This document shows, piece by piece, positions 25,486 through 34,725 of a stretch of DNA of 64,000 bases. The notes under the pieces were generated by a model. That model ran no database searches, was not told where the DNA came from, and saw only the letters and a program-made list of their open reading frames with translations. Made by a program: the position numbers and the translations under genes. Within the stretch, counting starts at the first letter, position 1. Each line of letters starts with the position of its first letter. This DNA comes from Limnovirga soli (GTDB taxonomy: Bacteria > Bacteroidota > Bacteroidia > Chitinophagales > Chitinophagaceae): NCBI RefSeq assembly GCF_013106755.1, contig NZ_WHPF01000005.1, positions 186,001 to 250,000 of the forward strand, read 5' to 3'.

Positions 25486-27303
25486 ATGAATAAGATAATT
25501 ACCGGCACCCATATCGCAATAACAATTTGGCTAGGCACCTGGCTAAGCCTTAGTATAGGTGTATTTGCCTATGTACTTTATAAAGACCCCGTAGATGCCA
25601 TTATTGCGCTGATTATTTGTGCAGTGTTATCTGCATTAGCCAGTATACCCGCTTTATTGATTTTGTTTTTTACTGTTGAGCGAATACAAGCCTGCCGCAT
25701 TAGCCTTTTCCAAAAGCAAACCTTGCTTTTATCATTACTACTGTGCATTTGCCTTTTATATGGTTTAATCATTGGCTTTTTTACAGATATACAGGGAAAC
25801 GAATTGCCGGACTGGGATGATTTTTACTATACCACCGGCGGTTTTACCGCAGCCCTGTTTATAGCAAGTGCCATTGCCTATGGTGTACAATTACAAACTA
25901 TCAAACAATACTTCAACATATCCAATTTTTCAACAAAACAAATCAACACAAATATGGACAATTATCAACTGGAGCCGCAGGGGCCCGCCGCCAATAATAA
26001 AACCCTGATTAAAGCCATTGTTACCGGCATACTAATTCTTGTAATGCTTATTCCCACACTTTTTGTATCTGGTCTTGTAACCGAAAGGCAACAAAGACAG
26101 GAAGAGGTGGTAGCAGAAGTAAGCAGCAAATGGTCGGCCAGGCAAACCATTAGCGGGCCGTATATTTACCTGCCCTATACCACTACCGAAAAAACCGCAG
26201 AGGGTAAACTAATAAAACACAATGAACATTTATGGCTTTTACCGGAAAACCTGCACGTAAAATCAACCATTACCCCCGAGGAAAGGCCACGCTCCATTTA
26301 CAAAGTACTGTTGTATAAAAGCAATAGCACAGCTTCAGGTAATTTCAATATACAATTGCCTGAGGCCTTAGACTCGGCTCAAATACAATTTAATGCCGCC
26401 AGAATTTGCGTAGGCATCAACGATTTTAAAGGCATTGAACAAAAATTAATGCTCACTGCTAATGGAACAGCTGTAAACCTAACAGCAGGTTTACCGGCAA
26501 ACGGTATTGATACCACAACCACAGGTTTATCGGCACCCATTCAGCTAACTGCAACTGATATTGGCAAAAACATTTCCTTCAACATGGATATTGCCCTTAA
26601 AGGCAGCGAGCAATTGCACTTTTTGCCATTGGCTGGTAATAGCGACTTTATAGTACAATCCAGCTGGGCCAATCCTTCTTTTGATGGCTCGGTACTTCCA
26701 GGTGAAAGAACCATTAACGAAGATGGTTTTACAGCTAAGTGGACATTCAATAATGCCAACCTTCCTTTCGGCACCAGTATCAGCGCACTCAATATCGGTA
26801 AGGAAGATCTTGCCTTTGGTGTAACCATGGTACAACCTGCAGATCAATATGCCAAAACAACACGTAGCGTAAAATATGCTATCCTGTTTATTGGGTTAAC
26901 TTTTTGCCTGTTCTTTATTATAGAAATGATGCAGAAAAAACCATTTCACCCGGTGCAATATGTATTGGTAGGTTTGGCGCTAACTATTTTTTACACCCTG
27001 CTTTTGTCAATAAGCGAATTTCTGTTGTTCGATACCGCTTATTTAATCGCGGCCGTTGCCACCATACTACTCATCACCCTTTATGCCAAGGGGCATTTTG
27101 CCAGCTGGAAAGTGGCAGGCATTTTTGCAGGCATTTTAACGGCATTGTATGGCTTTATATTTATACTAATCCGCTTAGAAGACACTGCATTACTAGTAGG
27201 TAGCATTGGCTTGTTTGCCGTACTTGCCTTGGTAATGTATGCCAGCCGAAAAGTAAACTGGTATAACCCCTCTTTTCAACCCGCACAAACCGGATTAATG
27301 TAA
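25486..27303 (+). CDS. creD: CreD family inner-membrane protein with an extra N-terminal membrane domain
   Basis: This is a 605-residue protein. Residues about 1-150 contain four membrane helices and do not belong to standard CreD. From about 165 the CreD pattern begins: one helix (ILILVMLIPTLFVSGLVTERQQRQEEVVAEVSSKW, cited here as helix plus ERQQRQ), SGPYIYLPY, a large periplasmic domain, then a C-terminal block of about five helices (FFIIEMMQKKPFHPVQYVLVGLALTIFYTLLLSISE region). CreD is linked to envelope stress and colicin or beta-lactam responses in proteobacteria; its molecular activity is not known. The extra domain makes it about 150 residues longer than usual. Confidence 0.88.
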   Translation: MNKIITGTHIAITIWLGTWLSLSIGVFAYVLYKDPVDAIIALIICAVLSALASIPALLILFFTVERIQACRISLFQKQTLLLSLLLCICLLYGLIIGFFTDIQGNELPDWDDFYYTTGGFTAALFIASAIAYGVQLQTIKQYFNISNFSTKQINTNMDNYQLEPQGPAANNKTLIKAIVTGILILVMLIPTLFVSGLVTERQQRQEEVVAEVSSKWSARQTISGPYIYLPYTTTEKTAEGKLIKHNEHLWLLPENLHVKSTITPEERPRSIYKVLLYKSNSTASGNFNIQLPEALDSAQIQFNAARICVGINDFKGIEQKLMLTANGTAVNLTAGLPANGIDTTTTGLSAPIQLTATDIGKNISFNMDIALKGSEQLHFLPLAGNSDFIVQSSWANPSFDGSVLPGERTINEDGFTAKWTFNNANLPFGTSISALNIGKEDLAFGVTMVQPADQYAKTTRSVKYAILFIGLTFCLFFIIEMMQKKPFHPVQYVLVGLALTIFYTLLLSISEFLLFDTAYLIAAVATILLITLYAKGHFASWKVAGIFAGILTALYGFIFILIRLEDTALLVGSIGLFAVLALVMYASRKVNWYNPSFQPAQTGLM

Positions 27304-27312
27304 AAAAAGTGA

Positions 27313-27383
27313 TTAGCCCGACTACAGTTTATTAATGCAGCCTGCTTGCGTCGCACTCTTGTACTATAGCGCTTTATGCAACA
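27313..27383 (-). repeat. Dispersed 70-bp element, copy 15 (type A)
   Basis: The minus-strand core at 27345-27364 is identical to the consensus. The right end is GTCGGGCTAA. It pairs head-to-head with copy 16. Confidence 0.83.
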
Positions 27384-27431
27384 AAGAATCTCAAAGCCTG
27401 ATAATACAAACTGTAACCTTAACCCTGCAGC

Positions 27432-27500
27432 CTAATAGCAATTCTGCAGATGAACGGATTGCGACGCAAGTAGGCTGCCATAATAACAAAAGCCCGTATC
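27432..27500 (+). repeat. Dispersed element, copy 16 (type D core)
   Basis: The core at 27451-27470 reads TGAACGGATTGCGACGCAAG, preceded by CTGCAGA. The tail is TAGGCTGCC and the right end GCCCGTATC. Copy 33 shares its CTGCAGATGAA-like entry. Confidence 0.72.
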
Positions 27501-27747
27501 AATAAACATTTAATAAATAATACCATGCATTCTTTAACTAAAAACAGGCAGGTTAAAATACCAGCCATCTGCATAAGGGGCGATACGGTTATATATAATA
27601 ATTATAGGCCATCACATGCACTGCTTTGTAATAACTGATGATAATCATGTTGCATATTGTACGCTTAATAATGGTAGTAACAGGAAAAATATTATCTTGT
27701 TTGCGGCAATAATTGCATCCCATAATTCAACAATATAAAAAACCATC
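27501..27747. other. A/T-rich leader region of dgkA
   Basis: No gene, element copy or hairpin of note was seen. It probably contains the dgkA promoter, but no TAnnTTTG with a spaced TTG stands out. Confidence 0.4.
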
Positions 27748-28113
27748 ATGAGCAAGCCACAGCCATTATTCAAAGCATTTTACCACGCCTTTAAAGGAAT
27801 GCAGTATTTTTTCTTTAACGACCGTAACGGCAAAATTCATTTAACTGCAACCATTGCCGTTATTATTATTTCGTTTGTTATGGGTTTATCTGCTACTGAA
27901 TGGGCGCTTATTTTACTTTGTATTGCCGTAGTAATGGCCCTTGAAATGATGAATGCTGCATTAGAAAAACTATGCGATCTGGTACACAAAGAGTACCATC
28001 CATTTATTAAAATAACCAAAGATGTAAGTGCCGCAGCTGTACTATGGGCAGCCATTATTAGCGTGGTAATTGCATCCATCATATTTATCCCAAAAATTAT
28101 TCTTCTACTATGA
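27748..28113 (+). CDS. dgkA: Diacylglycerol/undecaprenol kinase family protein
   Basis: This 121-residue inner-membrane lipid kinase of the DgkA fold has three membrane helices. Family motifs are NGKIHLTAT near the N-terminus, the catalytic region ALEMMNAALEKLCDLV, and KDVSAAAVL. It phosphorylates diacylglycerol or undecaprenol; which one cannot be decided from sequence. Its stop overlaps the start of the next gene by four bases (ATGA), indicating translational coupling with the DUF1361 protein. Confidence 0.93.
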   Translation: MSKPQPLFKAFYHAFKGMQYFFFNDRNGKIHLTATIAVIIISFVMGLSATEWALILLCIAVVMALEMMNAALEKLCDLVHKEYHPFIKITKDVSAAAVLWAAIISVVIASIIFIPKIILLL

Positions 28114-28760
28114 TCAGAAAATTAAGTGAGCTGGAAAAAATGATCCTGCTCTCCACCGCCTTTACCCTTATTTTGGTAACCCTGCGTTATGCCATTACCA
28201 AAGAAAATGTATATCTGTTTTATCCCTGGAATTTGTTGCTGGCCATAGTGCCCTCTTTATTTAGCAGACAATTAAAAAAACAAAAACATATCACCATCGG
28301 CTCTTTGCTTTTATTAGGTGGCTGGTTACTTTTCTTTCCTAATGCGCCTTATATAGTTACAGATTTGTTTCATTTTCAGCAAAGGCCACCCGTGCCCTAT
28401 TGGTGCGATTTGCTTATAGTAACAAGCGGTGCCTGGAATGGACTGGCCCTATGCTTTATTTCGCTGATGCAAACAGAGCGCTATCTTTCCCGCCACCTGC
28501 CTGCAAAATTTAGAACACCAGTCATCATTAGTTTATTGGTACTATGCAGTTATGGCATATATCTGGGCAGGTATTTACGCTTTAACAGCTGGGACATATT
28601 TACCCGGCCCATCAGTATCATGCATGTTACTATCAGTCATTTTATACAACCCTGGCAGCACCAGCAATTCTGGGCATTTACCCTATCATTTGCTGTATTA
28701 TTATCACTCATGTATTTTACCATAAAAAAATTACCCGGTCTTTTAAAAACGACGGTATAG
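28110..28760 (+). CDS. DUF1361 family membrane protein
   Basis: This 216-residue protein has about six membrane segments. The DUF1361 hallmarks are GGWLLFFPNAPYIVTDLFHF, the following PPVPYWCDLLI, and YLGRYLRFNSWDIFTRP. Its function is unknown. It is translationally coupled to dgkA, which suggests a role with membrane lipids, an inference only. A dispersed element starts immediately after the stop codon. Confidence 0.88.
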   Translation: MIRKLSELEKMILLSTAFTLILVTLRYAITKENVYLFYPWNLLLAIVPSLFSRQLKKQKHITIGSLLLLGGWLLFFPNAPYIVTDLFHFQQRPPVPYWCDLLIVTSGAWNGLALCFISLMQTERYLSRHLPAKFRTPVIISLLVLCSYGIYLGRYLRFNSWDIFTRPISIMHVTISHFIQPWQHQQFWAFTLSFAVLLSLMYFTIKKLPGLLKTTV

Positions 28761-28761
28761 T

Positions 28762-28832
28762 GGTATCCGGCAAAAGCTATTAATTTGGCCTTACTTGCGT
28801 CGCACTCTTGTACGTTCTTACCTAGTGGCAGC
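28762..28832 (-). repeat. Dispersed 70-bp element, copy 17 (type A)
   Basis: The minus-strand core is at 28794-28813, with left end GCTGCCACTAGG and right end GCCGGATACC. Confidence 0.83.
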
Positions 28833-29060
28833 AAAATACAAATGAGAATAGTAACTCCTTATTTAGTGTTTACGGCTTGTTAAGTATGCAATAAAGCTTT
28901 CACATAGCATGCAGTTAAGCAACACATCGTTTACATTTGCATGCTGCACTGGCAGTTATCGCATTAATATTTGAGATACTATATGGCATTTTACCTTGCC
29001 ATTGTGCTTATCTCCAATATTGAATAATGCAAATTAAACATCATTACTTATAGCCAACGT

Positions 29061-30038
29061 ATGATACTACAAAGAAGAAACCGCATACTGCGAGCCAACC
29101 CGGCCATAAGGGCCATGGTAGCAGAAAATGTATTACAGCCGGCAGATTTTATTGCTCCCCTGTTTATAGATGAAGGTGAAAATGTAGCATTTGAAATTCC
29201 CTCTATGCAAGGCTATTTCCGCCGTTCTATAGATGGTACCATTACTGAAGTAAAAGAATTATGGGCCATGGGTATAAAATCTGTACTCATTTTTATAAAA
29301 GCCCCAGATGAGCTTAAAGATAATACCGGCAAAGAAGCCTGGAACCCGGATGGATTAATGCAACGTGCTGTAAAAGCCATTAAAAACGCCGTTCCCGGCA
29401 TGGTGGTAATGACGGATGTGGCTTTAGACCCCTATTCTTCCTATGGACACGATGGCATTGTAGAAAACGCTGAAATTATTAATGATGGCACAGTAGAAGC
29501 ATTGGTAAAAATGAGCCTTAGCCATGCAGAGGCCGGCGCCGATTTTGTTGCCCCCAGCGATATGATGGATGGTCGCATTGGCGCCATAAGAAACGCTTTT
29601 GAACAACATGGCTATACCCGCACCGGCATAATGGCCTATAGTGCCAAATATGCTTCCTGCTTTTATGGCCCGTTTCGCGATGCACTTGATTCTGCACCCG
29701 GCTTTGGGGATAAGAAAACCTACCAGATGGATTATGCCAACCGCATAGAAGCCATTAAAGAAACGCAACTGGATATTGAAGAAGGGGCCGATATTGTTAT
29801 GGTTAAACCTGCAATGGCTTATCTGGATATTATCCGCGAAATAAAAAATTCAGTAACCGTTCCGGTAAGCGCCTATCATGTAAGCGGAGAATATGCCATG
29901 ATAAAAGCAGCCGCCAAAATGGGCTGGCTTAATGAAGAAAAAGCCATTATTGAAAGCCTAACTTCCATTAAAAGGGCCGGTGCCGATCTTATTGCCACCT
30001 ATTTTGCAAAAGATGCGGTACGCATTTTACAGGGATAA
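29061..30038 (+). CDS. hemB: Porphobilinogen synthase (delta-aminolevulinic acid dehydratase)
   Basis: This 325-residue cytoplasmic enzyme condenses two 5-aminolevulinate molecules to porphobilinogen. The two active-site lysines are in MAYSAKYASCFYGPFRDA and MVKPAMAYLDII. The metal-binding stretch reads DVALDPYSSYGHDG, with Asp and Ala where zinc enzymes have cysteines (DVCLCPYTSHGHCG). This places it in the Mg-dependent, zinc-independent class. It leads a heme-precursor cluster with hemL, which makes its substrate. Confidence 0.97.
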   Translation: MILQRRNRILRANPAIRAMVAENVLQPADFIAPLFIDEGENVAFEIPSMQGYFRRSIDGTITEVKELWAMGIKSVLIFIKAPDELKDNTGKEAWNPDGLMQRAVKAIKNAVPGMVVMTDVALDPYSSYGHDGIVENAEIINDGTVEALVKMSLSHAEAGADFVAPSDMMDGRIGAIRNAFEQHGYTRTGIMAYSAKYASCFYGPFRDALDSAPGFGDKKTYQMDYANRIEAIKETQLDIEEGADIVMVKPAMAYLDIIREIKNSVTVPVSAYHVSGEYAMIKAAAKMGWLNEEKAIIESLTSIKRAGADLIATYFAKDAVRILQG

Positions 30039-30226
30039 AATCCGGTATTATACACTGGTACATGTTTTACTAAAAATACCGTTAAGGCAAATGCTTTTCA
30101 GGCAACAAATACAAAATCAGGGGTTTACATAAGAACTTTGGCGGCATATAAATGTTACTGTATTATACTGTGATTCGTCATACGTATAAAATGATATTAA
30201 TCAGCCGGCACATTTAGCCTGCGTGT

Positions 30227-30234
30227 TACCTTTG
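30227..30234 (+). promoter_or_regulatory. Probable -7 promoter element for the YciI-hemL pair
   Basis: TACCTTTG matches TAnnTTTG exactly, 22 bp before the ATG at 30257. The -33 region is weak. Confidence 0.5.
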
Positions 30235-30256
30235 CCAACAACAAAACAATTGTAAT

Positions 30257-30556
30257 ATGTTTATTATAGAATTAACCTATACCGTGCCTGCTGCAGAAAT
30301 TGACGCCAATATGGAGGCTCATATGTTTTATCTGGATAAGTATTATCATTCGGGCCATTTTTTAGCCTCGGGCAGAAAAGAACCACGCGACGGCGGAATG
30401 ATTTTTGCCAAAGCTTCCAGCAGAAACCGAATGGAAGAAATTATTAGCGAAGACCCCTTTAATAAAAAAGGATTAGCCACTTACCGCATTATAGAATTTA
30501 AAGCCACAAAAAATACCAAAGCCTACAACTTTTTTGCAGGCGAAGACCAATTGTAA
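30257..30556 (+). CDS. YciI family protein
   Basis: This 99-residue protein has the YciI fold (ferredoxin-like). The N-terminal strand FIIELTYTVPAAEIDANMEAH is followed by HMFYLDKYYHSGHFLASGRKEP; the family Asp and His positions are in this region. DGGMIFAKA and DPFNKKGLATYRIIEF are also typical. The catalytic role of YciI proteins is largely unknown. Its TAA overlaps the hemL ATG by one base (TAATG), so the two genes are coupled. Confidence 0.88.
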   Translation: MFIIELTYTVPAAEIDANMEAHMFYLDKYYHSGHFLASGRKEPRDGGMIFAKASSRNRMEEIISEDPFNKKGLATYRIIEFKATKNTKAYNFFAGEDQL

Positions 30557-31845
30557 TGAATATAACTACCAGCAAACAACTATTCGATAGAGCGCAGCAA
30601 AGTATTCCCGGTGGTGTAAATTCACCGGTACGCGCATTTAAAAGTGTGGGTGGCACACCCTTGTTTATTAAAAATGCCAAAGGCGCTTATCTGTACGATG
30701 CCGATGATAACAGGTATATTGATTTTATTGCTTCCTGGGGACCCATGATTTTAGGCCATGCCTATGAGCCTCTGGTGAAAGCCATCCAGGAACAGGTACT
30801 TAATTCCACTTCGTATGGCGCACCTACCGAGCTGGAAATAAAAATGGCCGAGCTGATAAAAAGCATGGCGCCCAATATTGATCTTATACGCATGGTAAGC
30901 AGCGGTACAGAAGCCTGTATGAGTGCTTTGCGTGTGGCCCGCGGTTATACCGGCCGAAACAAATTCATCAAATTCGAAGGATGCTACCATGGCCATGCTG
31001 ATGCATTTTTGGTAAAAGCTGGCAGTGGACTGGCAACTTTGGATATACAGGCCGTACCTGGCGTAACCGCAGGCGTAGCTAATGATACACTTACCTGTGC
31101 TTATAACGATTTACCTGCCCTGGAACAATTGGTAGCTGACAACAAAGGTGAAATTGCCGCCATTATTATAGAACCCGTAGCAGGCAATATGGGCTGCATT
31201 TTACCCGAGCACGGTTTTCTGGAAGCCATCAGGGCTATTTGCGATGCAGAGGGTATTGTATTTATTTTTGATGAAGTAATGACCGGCTTTCGACTAGCAA
31301 CCGGTGGTGCCCAGCAAAAACTAGGTATTAATGCTGATCTGGTAACCTATGGCAAAGTAATTGGCGGCGGATTACCCGTAGGTGCATTTGGCGGCAAACA
31401 ACATATTATGGAGGCCGTGGCCCCATTGGGTAAAGTATATCAGGCGGGCACTTTAAGCGGTAACCCCATTGCTATGATTGCCGGCTATACACTTTTGTCA
31501 ATTTTAAAAGAGCAACCGCAACTACTAACCGAGCTGGATGCAAAAACCAATTATTTAAAACAGGGCTTACACACTGTACTTAGCGCCAGCGGGGTGCCGT
31601 ATGTGATTAATAGTCTGGGTTCTATGATAAGTGTGCATTTTAGTGCACAGCCGGTAACAAATTTTGCCAGCGCTGCAGCTGCTAATAACAAATTGTTCAG
31701 CCAGTTTTTTCATGCCATGTTAAACAAGGGAGTTTATTTACCTCCATCCGCCTTTGAAAGCTGGTTTTTAAACAATGCGCTTAGTTATGCCGATTTGGAT
31801 TTTACCATTCAGGCCACCGCCGATAGTTTACAAGAAATTTTATAA
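30556..31845 (+). CDS. hemL: Glutamate-1-semialdehyde 2,1-aminomutase
   Basis: This 429-residue class III PLP enzyme makes 5-aminolevulinate in the C5 heme pathway. Signatures are PGGVNSPVRAFKSVGGTP at the N-terminus, SSGTEACMSALRVARG, EGCYHGHAD, FDEVMTGFR and the PLP lysine in TYGKVIGGGLPVGAFGG. It is translationally coupled to the upstream YciI gene and lies close to hemB, the next enzyme in the pathway. Confidence 0.98.
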   Translation: MNITTSKQLFDRAQQSIPGGVNSPVRAFKSVGGTPLFIKNAKGAYLYDADDNRYIDFIASWGPMILGHAYEPLVKAIQEQVLNSTSYGAPTELEIKMAELIKSMAPNIDLIRMVSSGTEACMSALRVARGYTGRNKFIKFEGCYHGHADAFLVKAGSGLATLDIQAVPGVTAGVANDTLTCAYNDLPALEQLVADNKGEIAAIIIEPVAGNMGCILPEHGFLEAIRAICDAEGIVFIFDEVMTGFRLATGGAQQKLGINADLVTYGKVIGGGLPVGAFGGKQHIMEAVAPLGKVYQAGTLSGNPIAMIAGYTLLSILKEQPQLLTELDAKTNYLKQGLHTVLSASGVPYVINSLGSMISVHFSAQPVTNFASAAAANNKLFSQFFHAMLNKGVYLPPSAFESWFLNNALSYADLDFTIQATADSLQEIL

Positions 31846-31865
31846 GTCAGCAGATATGAGAATAG

Positions 31866-31893
31866 AAAAGCGGGGCAATGCCTCGCTTTTTTT
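31866..31893 (+). terminator. Terminator of hemL
   Basis: AAAAGCGGGGC and GCCTCGCTTTT form a stem with one G-T pair and an AAT loop, followed by a T run, 20 bp after the stop. Confidence 0.85.
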
Positions 31894-31938
31894 ATGGCTG
31901 TAATTAATTTTAGCGCCAATGTTGCAGGAGATTTATTT

Positions 31939-32009
31939 GTAGCCAAACATGATATAAACCTTCAACTTTACTTGCGTCGCACACTTGTACTGTAGTAATG
32001 CTATGCAAC
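31939..32009 (-). repeat. Dispersed 70-bp element, copy 18 (type A)
   Basis: The minus-strand core is at 31971-31990 (GTG variant), with tail TAAAGTTG and right end TTTGGCTAC. It lies in the convergent spacer after the hemL terminator. Confidence 0.82.
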
Positions 32010-32058
32010 TTTCAACAGCCAATTACAATGGTAGAAAACAAGTTTTAACCAGATCCAA

Positions 32059-32637
32059 CTAATCATTTAATCCTTTTCCATTCAGGATTTGCTGTTCATA
32101 TTTTTCTATTCTCTGTTCACGGGTTTTAGCTTGTTTGGGTGCAGCAAAATAAAGCAGGTAAGCTCTTTGTCTTCCTGGTGTTAGTGCAGTAAAAGCTTTT
32201 GCAAGCGCCGGCATGGTATCCAATTTTTGTTGAAACTCTTCGGGAATAGGATAGGATGTTGTTTTTTTAAGCTCCACTTTTAAGCCCGCTTTCTCTACTT
32301 CTATGGCTTCATAAATATGGGCTTTTATAATAGCCGATTGTTCTGTTATTTGATTAATAGGGGTAAACCTTATCTGGCGTGCCGCCTGTACATTTTTTGT
32401 TTGCTGTATCAATAAACCGTCTGCATTTGCTAATAGCGCACCTTTAAAAAACAGGAACGCACAGTATTCTTTAAATACATGTATCAATACAATATTTGCC
32501 TTATCAAAAGTATAACAGGGACATCCCCATTTCAATTCTTCGGTTAGTCCGCAGTCAAGTGCAATTTGCCTTAATTGCATTATTTCTTTCTGCCAGTTAT
32601 TGGCTTTATTAAAATAAAAATCAACCCTGGGATTCAT
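32059..32637 (-). CDS. YdeI/OmdA-associated family protein (DUF1801-containing)
   Basis: This 192-residue cytoplasmic protein has a DUF1801-like N-terminal domain (QKEIMQLRQIALDCGLTEELKWGCPCYTF, where ELKWG.P.Y is the hallmark). It has a C-terminal bacteriocin-protection YdeI/OmpD-like block (LDTMPALAKAFTALTPGRQRAYLLYFAAPKQAKTREQRIEK). The function is uncertain; relatives are linked to peptide tolerance. It forms a single-gene unit with dispersed elements on both sides. Confidence 0.88.
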   Translation of the reverse strand: MNPRVDFYFNKANNWQKEIMQLRQIALDCGLTEELKWGCPCYTFDKANIVLIHVFKEYCAFLFFKGALLANADGLLIQQTKNVQAARQIRFTPINQITEQSAIIKAHIYEAIEVEKAGLKVELKKTTSYPIPEEFQQKLDTMPALAKAFTALTPGRQRAYLLYFAAPKQAKTREQRIEKYEQQILNGKGLND

Positions 32638-32680
32638 AGTTCGTATTTGTGATGCTAATAATAAACTTTTTTATACCCTG

Positions 32681-32751
32681 CCGCCCCATGTATCCAACCG
32701 TACAAGTGTGCGACGCAAGTAAAGCCTGATGAGTATTGGTGTAGCCCGGCC
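32681..32751 (+). repeat. Dispersed 70-bp element, copy 19 (type A)
   Basis: The core is at 32700-32719 (GTG variant), with tail TAAAGCC and right end GCCCGGCC. Confidence 0.82.
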
Positions 32752-32782
32752 AATAATATTTTACATTAATTGGCTGCACCAA

Positions 32783-33967
32783 TTAAGCATTGCGTTTTAT
32801 GTACTTGTTTATGCTAAACCGGTTTACCATCCATAATACCAACAGTATAACGGCTGCAGCTATTAAAGTAGTGTAAGAAAGTACCGCACTTACATACATA
32901 TGCTGTGTTTGCAACCATTGCTGTAACAGCCATTGCAATACCGAAAGTATAAGCAATACCACCAACGCTATTATAATATTGGGCGGAAAAAACTGTTTCA
33001 TTAAAAAGCGTTGTAACTGTTTGGGAGCAGCGCCCAGCGTAATTAATAAACCAATTTCTTCTTTGCAGCTGGCAACGGTAAGTTCGATAAATAAACTAAA
33101 AATAAGTACGGCAAATAACAGCATTAAAGCGCCGGTTATCCACGATATATTTACCACGGTATCTACCACCTGGCGGTATTTGCTAAAGCGGGTTTTATCC
33201 GCATCGGTGGTTAGTCCGTGATTACTTAAATAGCTGGTTAATTGTGGGTTGCCGGGGTCTTTGGTTCTAATTACAATACGGGATGGTTTTGTGTTTTCCC
33301 TGGTGCCAAAACGGGCATTGGCCCAATCCATAAAAGTTTGTGGTACCAGTACCGAGGATATACGATCGCTAAAACCTACTACTTTGCCGTAATACCTTTC
33401 TTTGCCATCGGCGGTTTTTATTTTTATTTCCATGGGCAGGTTTTTAACCAGGTCCTGGGTAAGCTGTGGTAAATCCTGCGAGGTGGCAAAACCAAAATTA
33501 TACATATCCAAAAACTGGTTAGGTACAATCATGGGAATATAGTTGACATTTTCATCCCATTTCCAATCTGCAGTTTGTACATCTAAGAATTCATCGGGAA
33601 CGCTTTCAAAAAAAATATCTGAGTAAAAAGGAATCTGATCGCTGATGCTTTGTGCTGCAACTTTAAAACGGCTGGGTGTTAATACGCCCAGTTCGTCTAC
33701 AAAAGGTTGTGCTTTTAAATCGGCAATATCTGCATCAGAAAGATTGGTGGCACCAACAGTTTTTTCGGTTACCGATTTATTGATTACCAAAAAATTGGCC
33801 ACACTATCCTGATTGGTTTTGCTATAAAGCAGCTCGTTATAATTGGCCTGTATTTGTACAGCCGACAGAATTAACAGCAAGGCTACTGATAAACCCGCCA
33901 CGGCCATTAAAAATCTGGCACGGCCACTGGCTGTTTTTATTAATTTTTTTAAAAGCTGGTTAAGCAT
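32783..33967 (-). CDS. ABC transporter permease, FtsX/MacB-like
   Basis: This 394-residue inner-membrane protein has one N-terminal helix (ARFLMAVAGLSVALLLILSAV), a periplasmic domain of about 230 residues, and three C-terminal helices around LLFAVLIFSLFIELTVASCKEEIGLLITLGAAPKQL. The KEEIGLLITLGA coupling region is typical of FtsX-like permeases. The ATPase gene lies 110 bp upstream on the same strand, with a dispersed element between. Such pairs act in lipoprotein or peptide export, or mechanical signalling; the cargo is not known. Confidence 0.85.
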   Translation of the reverse strand: MLNQLLKKLIKTASGRARFLMAVAGLSVALLLILSAVQIQANYNELLYSKTNQDSVANFLVINKSVTEKTVGATNLSDADIADLKAQPFVDELGVLTPSRFKVAAQSISDQIPFYSDIFFESVPDEFLDVQTADWKWDENVNYIPMIVPNQFLDMYNFGFATSQDLPQLTQDLVKNLPMEIKIKTADGKERYYGKVVGFSDRISSVLVPQTFMDWANARFGTRENTKPSRIVIRTKDPGNPQLTSYLSNHGLTTDADKTRFSKYRQVVDTVVNISWITGALMLLFAVLIFSLFIELTVASCKEEIGLLITLGAAPKQLQRFLMKQFFPPNIIIALVVLLILSVLQWLLQQWLQTQHMYVSAVLSYTTLIAAAVILLVLWMVNRFSINKYIKRNA

Positions 33968-33997
33968 ATTTTACATTGGTTGTATTGGTAAGGCTTA

Positions 33998-34069
33998 TTA
34001 GCCCGGCATTGGTTATATAATAGGGCATCCGTTGCGTCGCACTCTTGTACAGCATTGCCCAATTGAGCT
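33998..34069 (-). repeat. Dispersed 70-bp element, copy 20 (type A)
   Basis: The minus-strand core at 34031-34050 ends CAAC instead of CAAG. The right end is GCCGGGCTAA. It separates the ATPase and permease genes of one ABC transporter. Confidence 0.8.
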
Positions 34070-34077
34070 TTGAATAT

Positions 34078-34725
34078 TTACAGGTAAAGTGTTTTATGGT
34101 ATTTAAAAAATGTATCATCTTCCAAATCGGTTAAAATTATACCTGCATTTCTTTTGGTACATTCTGCTGCAATTAATGCGGCGGCTTTGGTAATATTTTG
34201 CTGGTCTAAATGGCTAAAAGGTTCGTCCATCAATAACCAGGAAAAAGGTTGTACCATTGCCCTAATAATGGCAATACGTTGTTGCTCGCCATAACTGCAA
34301 AGCGCTGCTTTTTGGTGCAGTATATGGGTAATGCCCAACACTTCGGCCATTGCATCTATGGTGCTGCTTTCGCAATAAGGTTCTTGTAAAACACGGTTTA
34401 GTTCTATGTTTTCACGGGCGGTAAGGTTGGGAAACAAACGCAAATCCTGAAACACTATACTTACCTGCTGCTGCCGCATGGCGGCCAAAGCATCGCCAGT
34501 TATTTGTTGCAATGGAGTATTGTTCCATAAAATGGTGCCTTCGTAATCGCTGCGTAGTTTATACAGAATATGTACCAGCGTGGTTTTACCTGTGCCGCTG
34601 GGGGCTTTTATTTTAATCCATTCACCAGGGGCAAATTGCAGGTTATTATTCCAAACATCAGAACCCCTTTTTGAGAATTTATCTTTTAGTGGTACAGGAA
34701 CTATTTGTTGCAATTGAATGTGCAT
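34078..34725 (-). CDS. ABC transporter ATP-binding protein with atypical signature motif
   Basis: This 215-residue ATPase pairs with the FtsX-like permease downstream. Walker A is APSGTGKTTL, the Q-loop VFQDLRLFP, and Walker B SWLLMDEPFSHLD. The signature motif reads CSYGEQQR where LSGGEQQR is usual. The switch histidine is not evident: the segment GIILTDLEDDTFFKYHK has Leu-Glu where T.H/D is expected. It could be a less active or specialised ATPase. The length is slightly below the usual 220-240. Confidence 0.87.
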   Translation of the reverse strand: MHIQLQQIVPVPLKDKFSKRGSDVWNNNLQFAPGEWIKIKAPSGTGKTTLVHILYKLRSDYEGTILWNNTPLQQITGDALAAMRQQQVSIVFQDLRLFPNLTARENIELNRVLQEPYCESSTIDAMAEVLGITHILHQKAALCSYGEQQRIAIIRAMVQPFSWLLMDEPFSHLDQQNITKAAALIAAECTKRNAGIILTDLEDDTFFKYHKTLYL

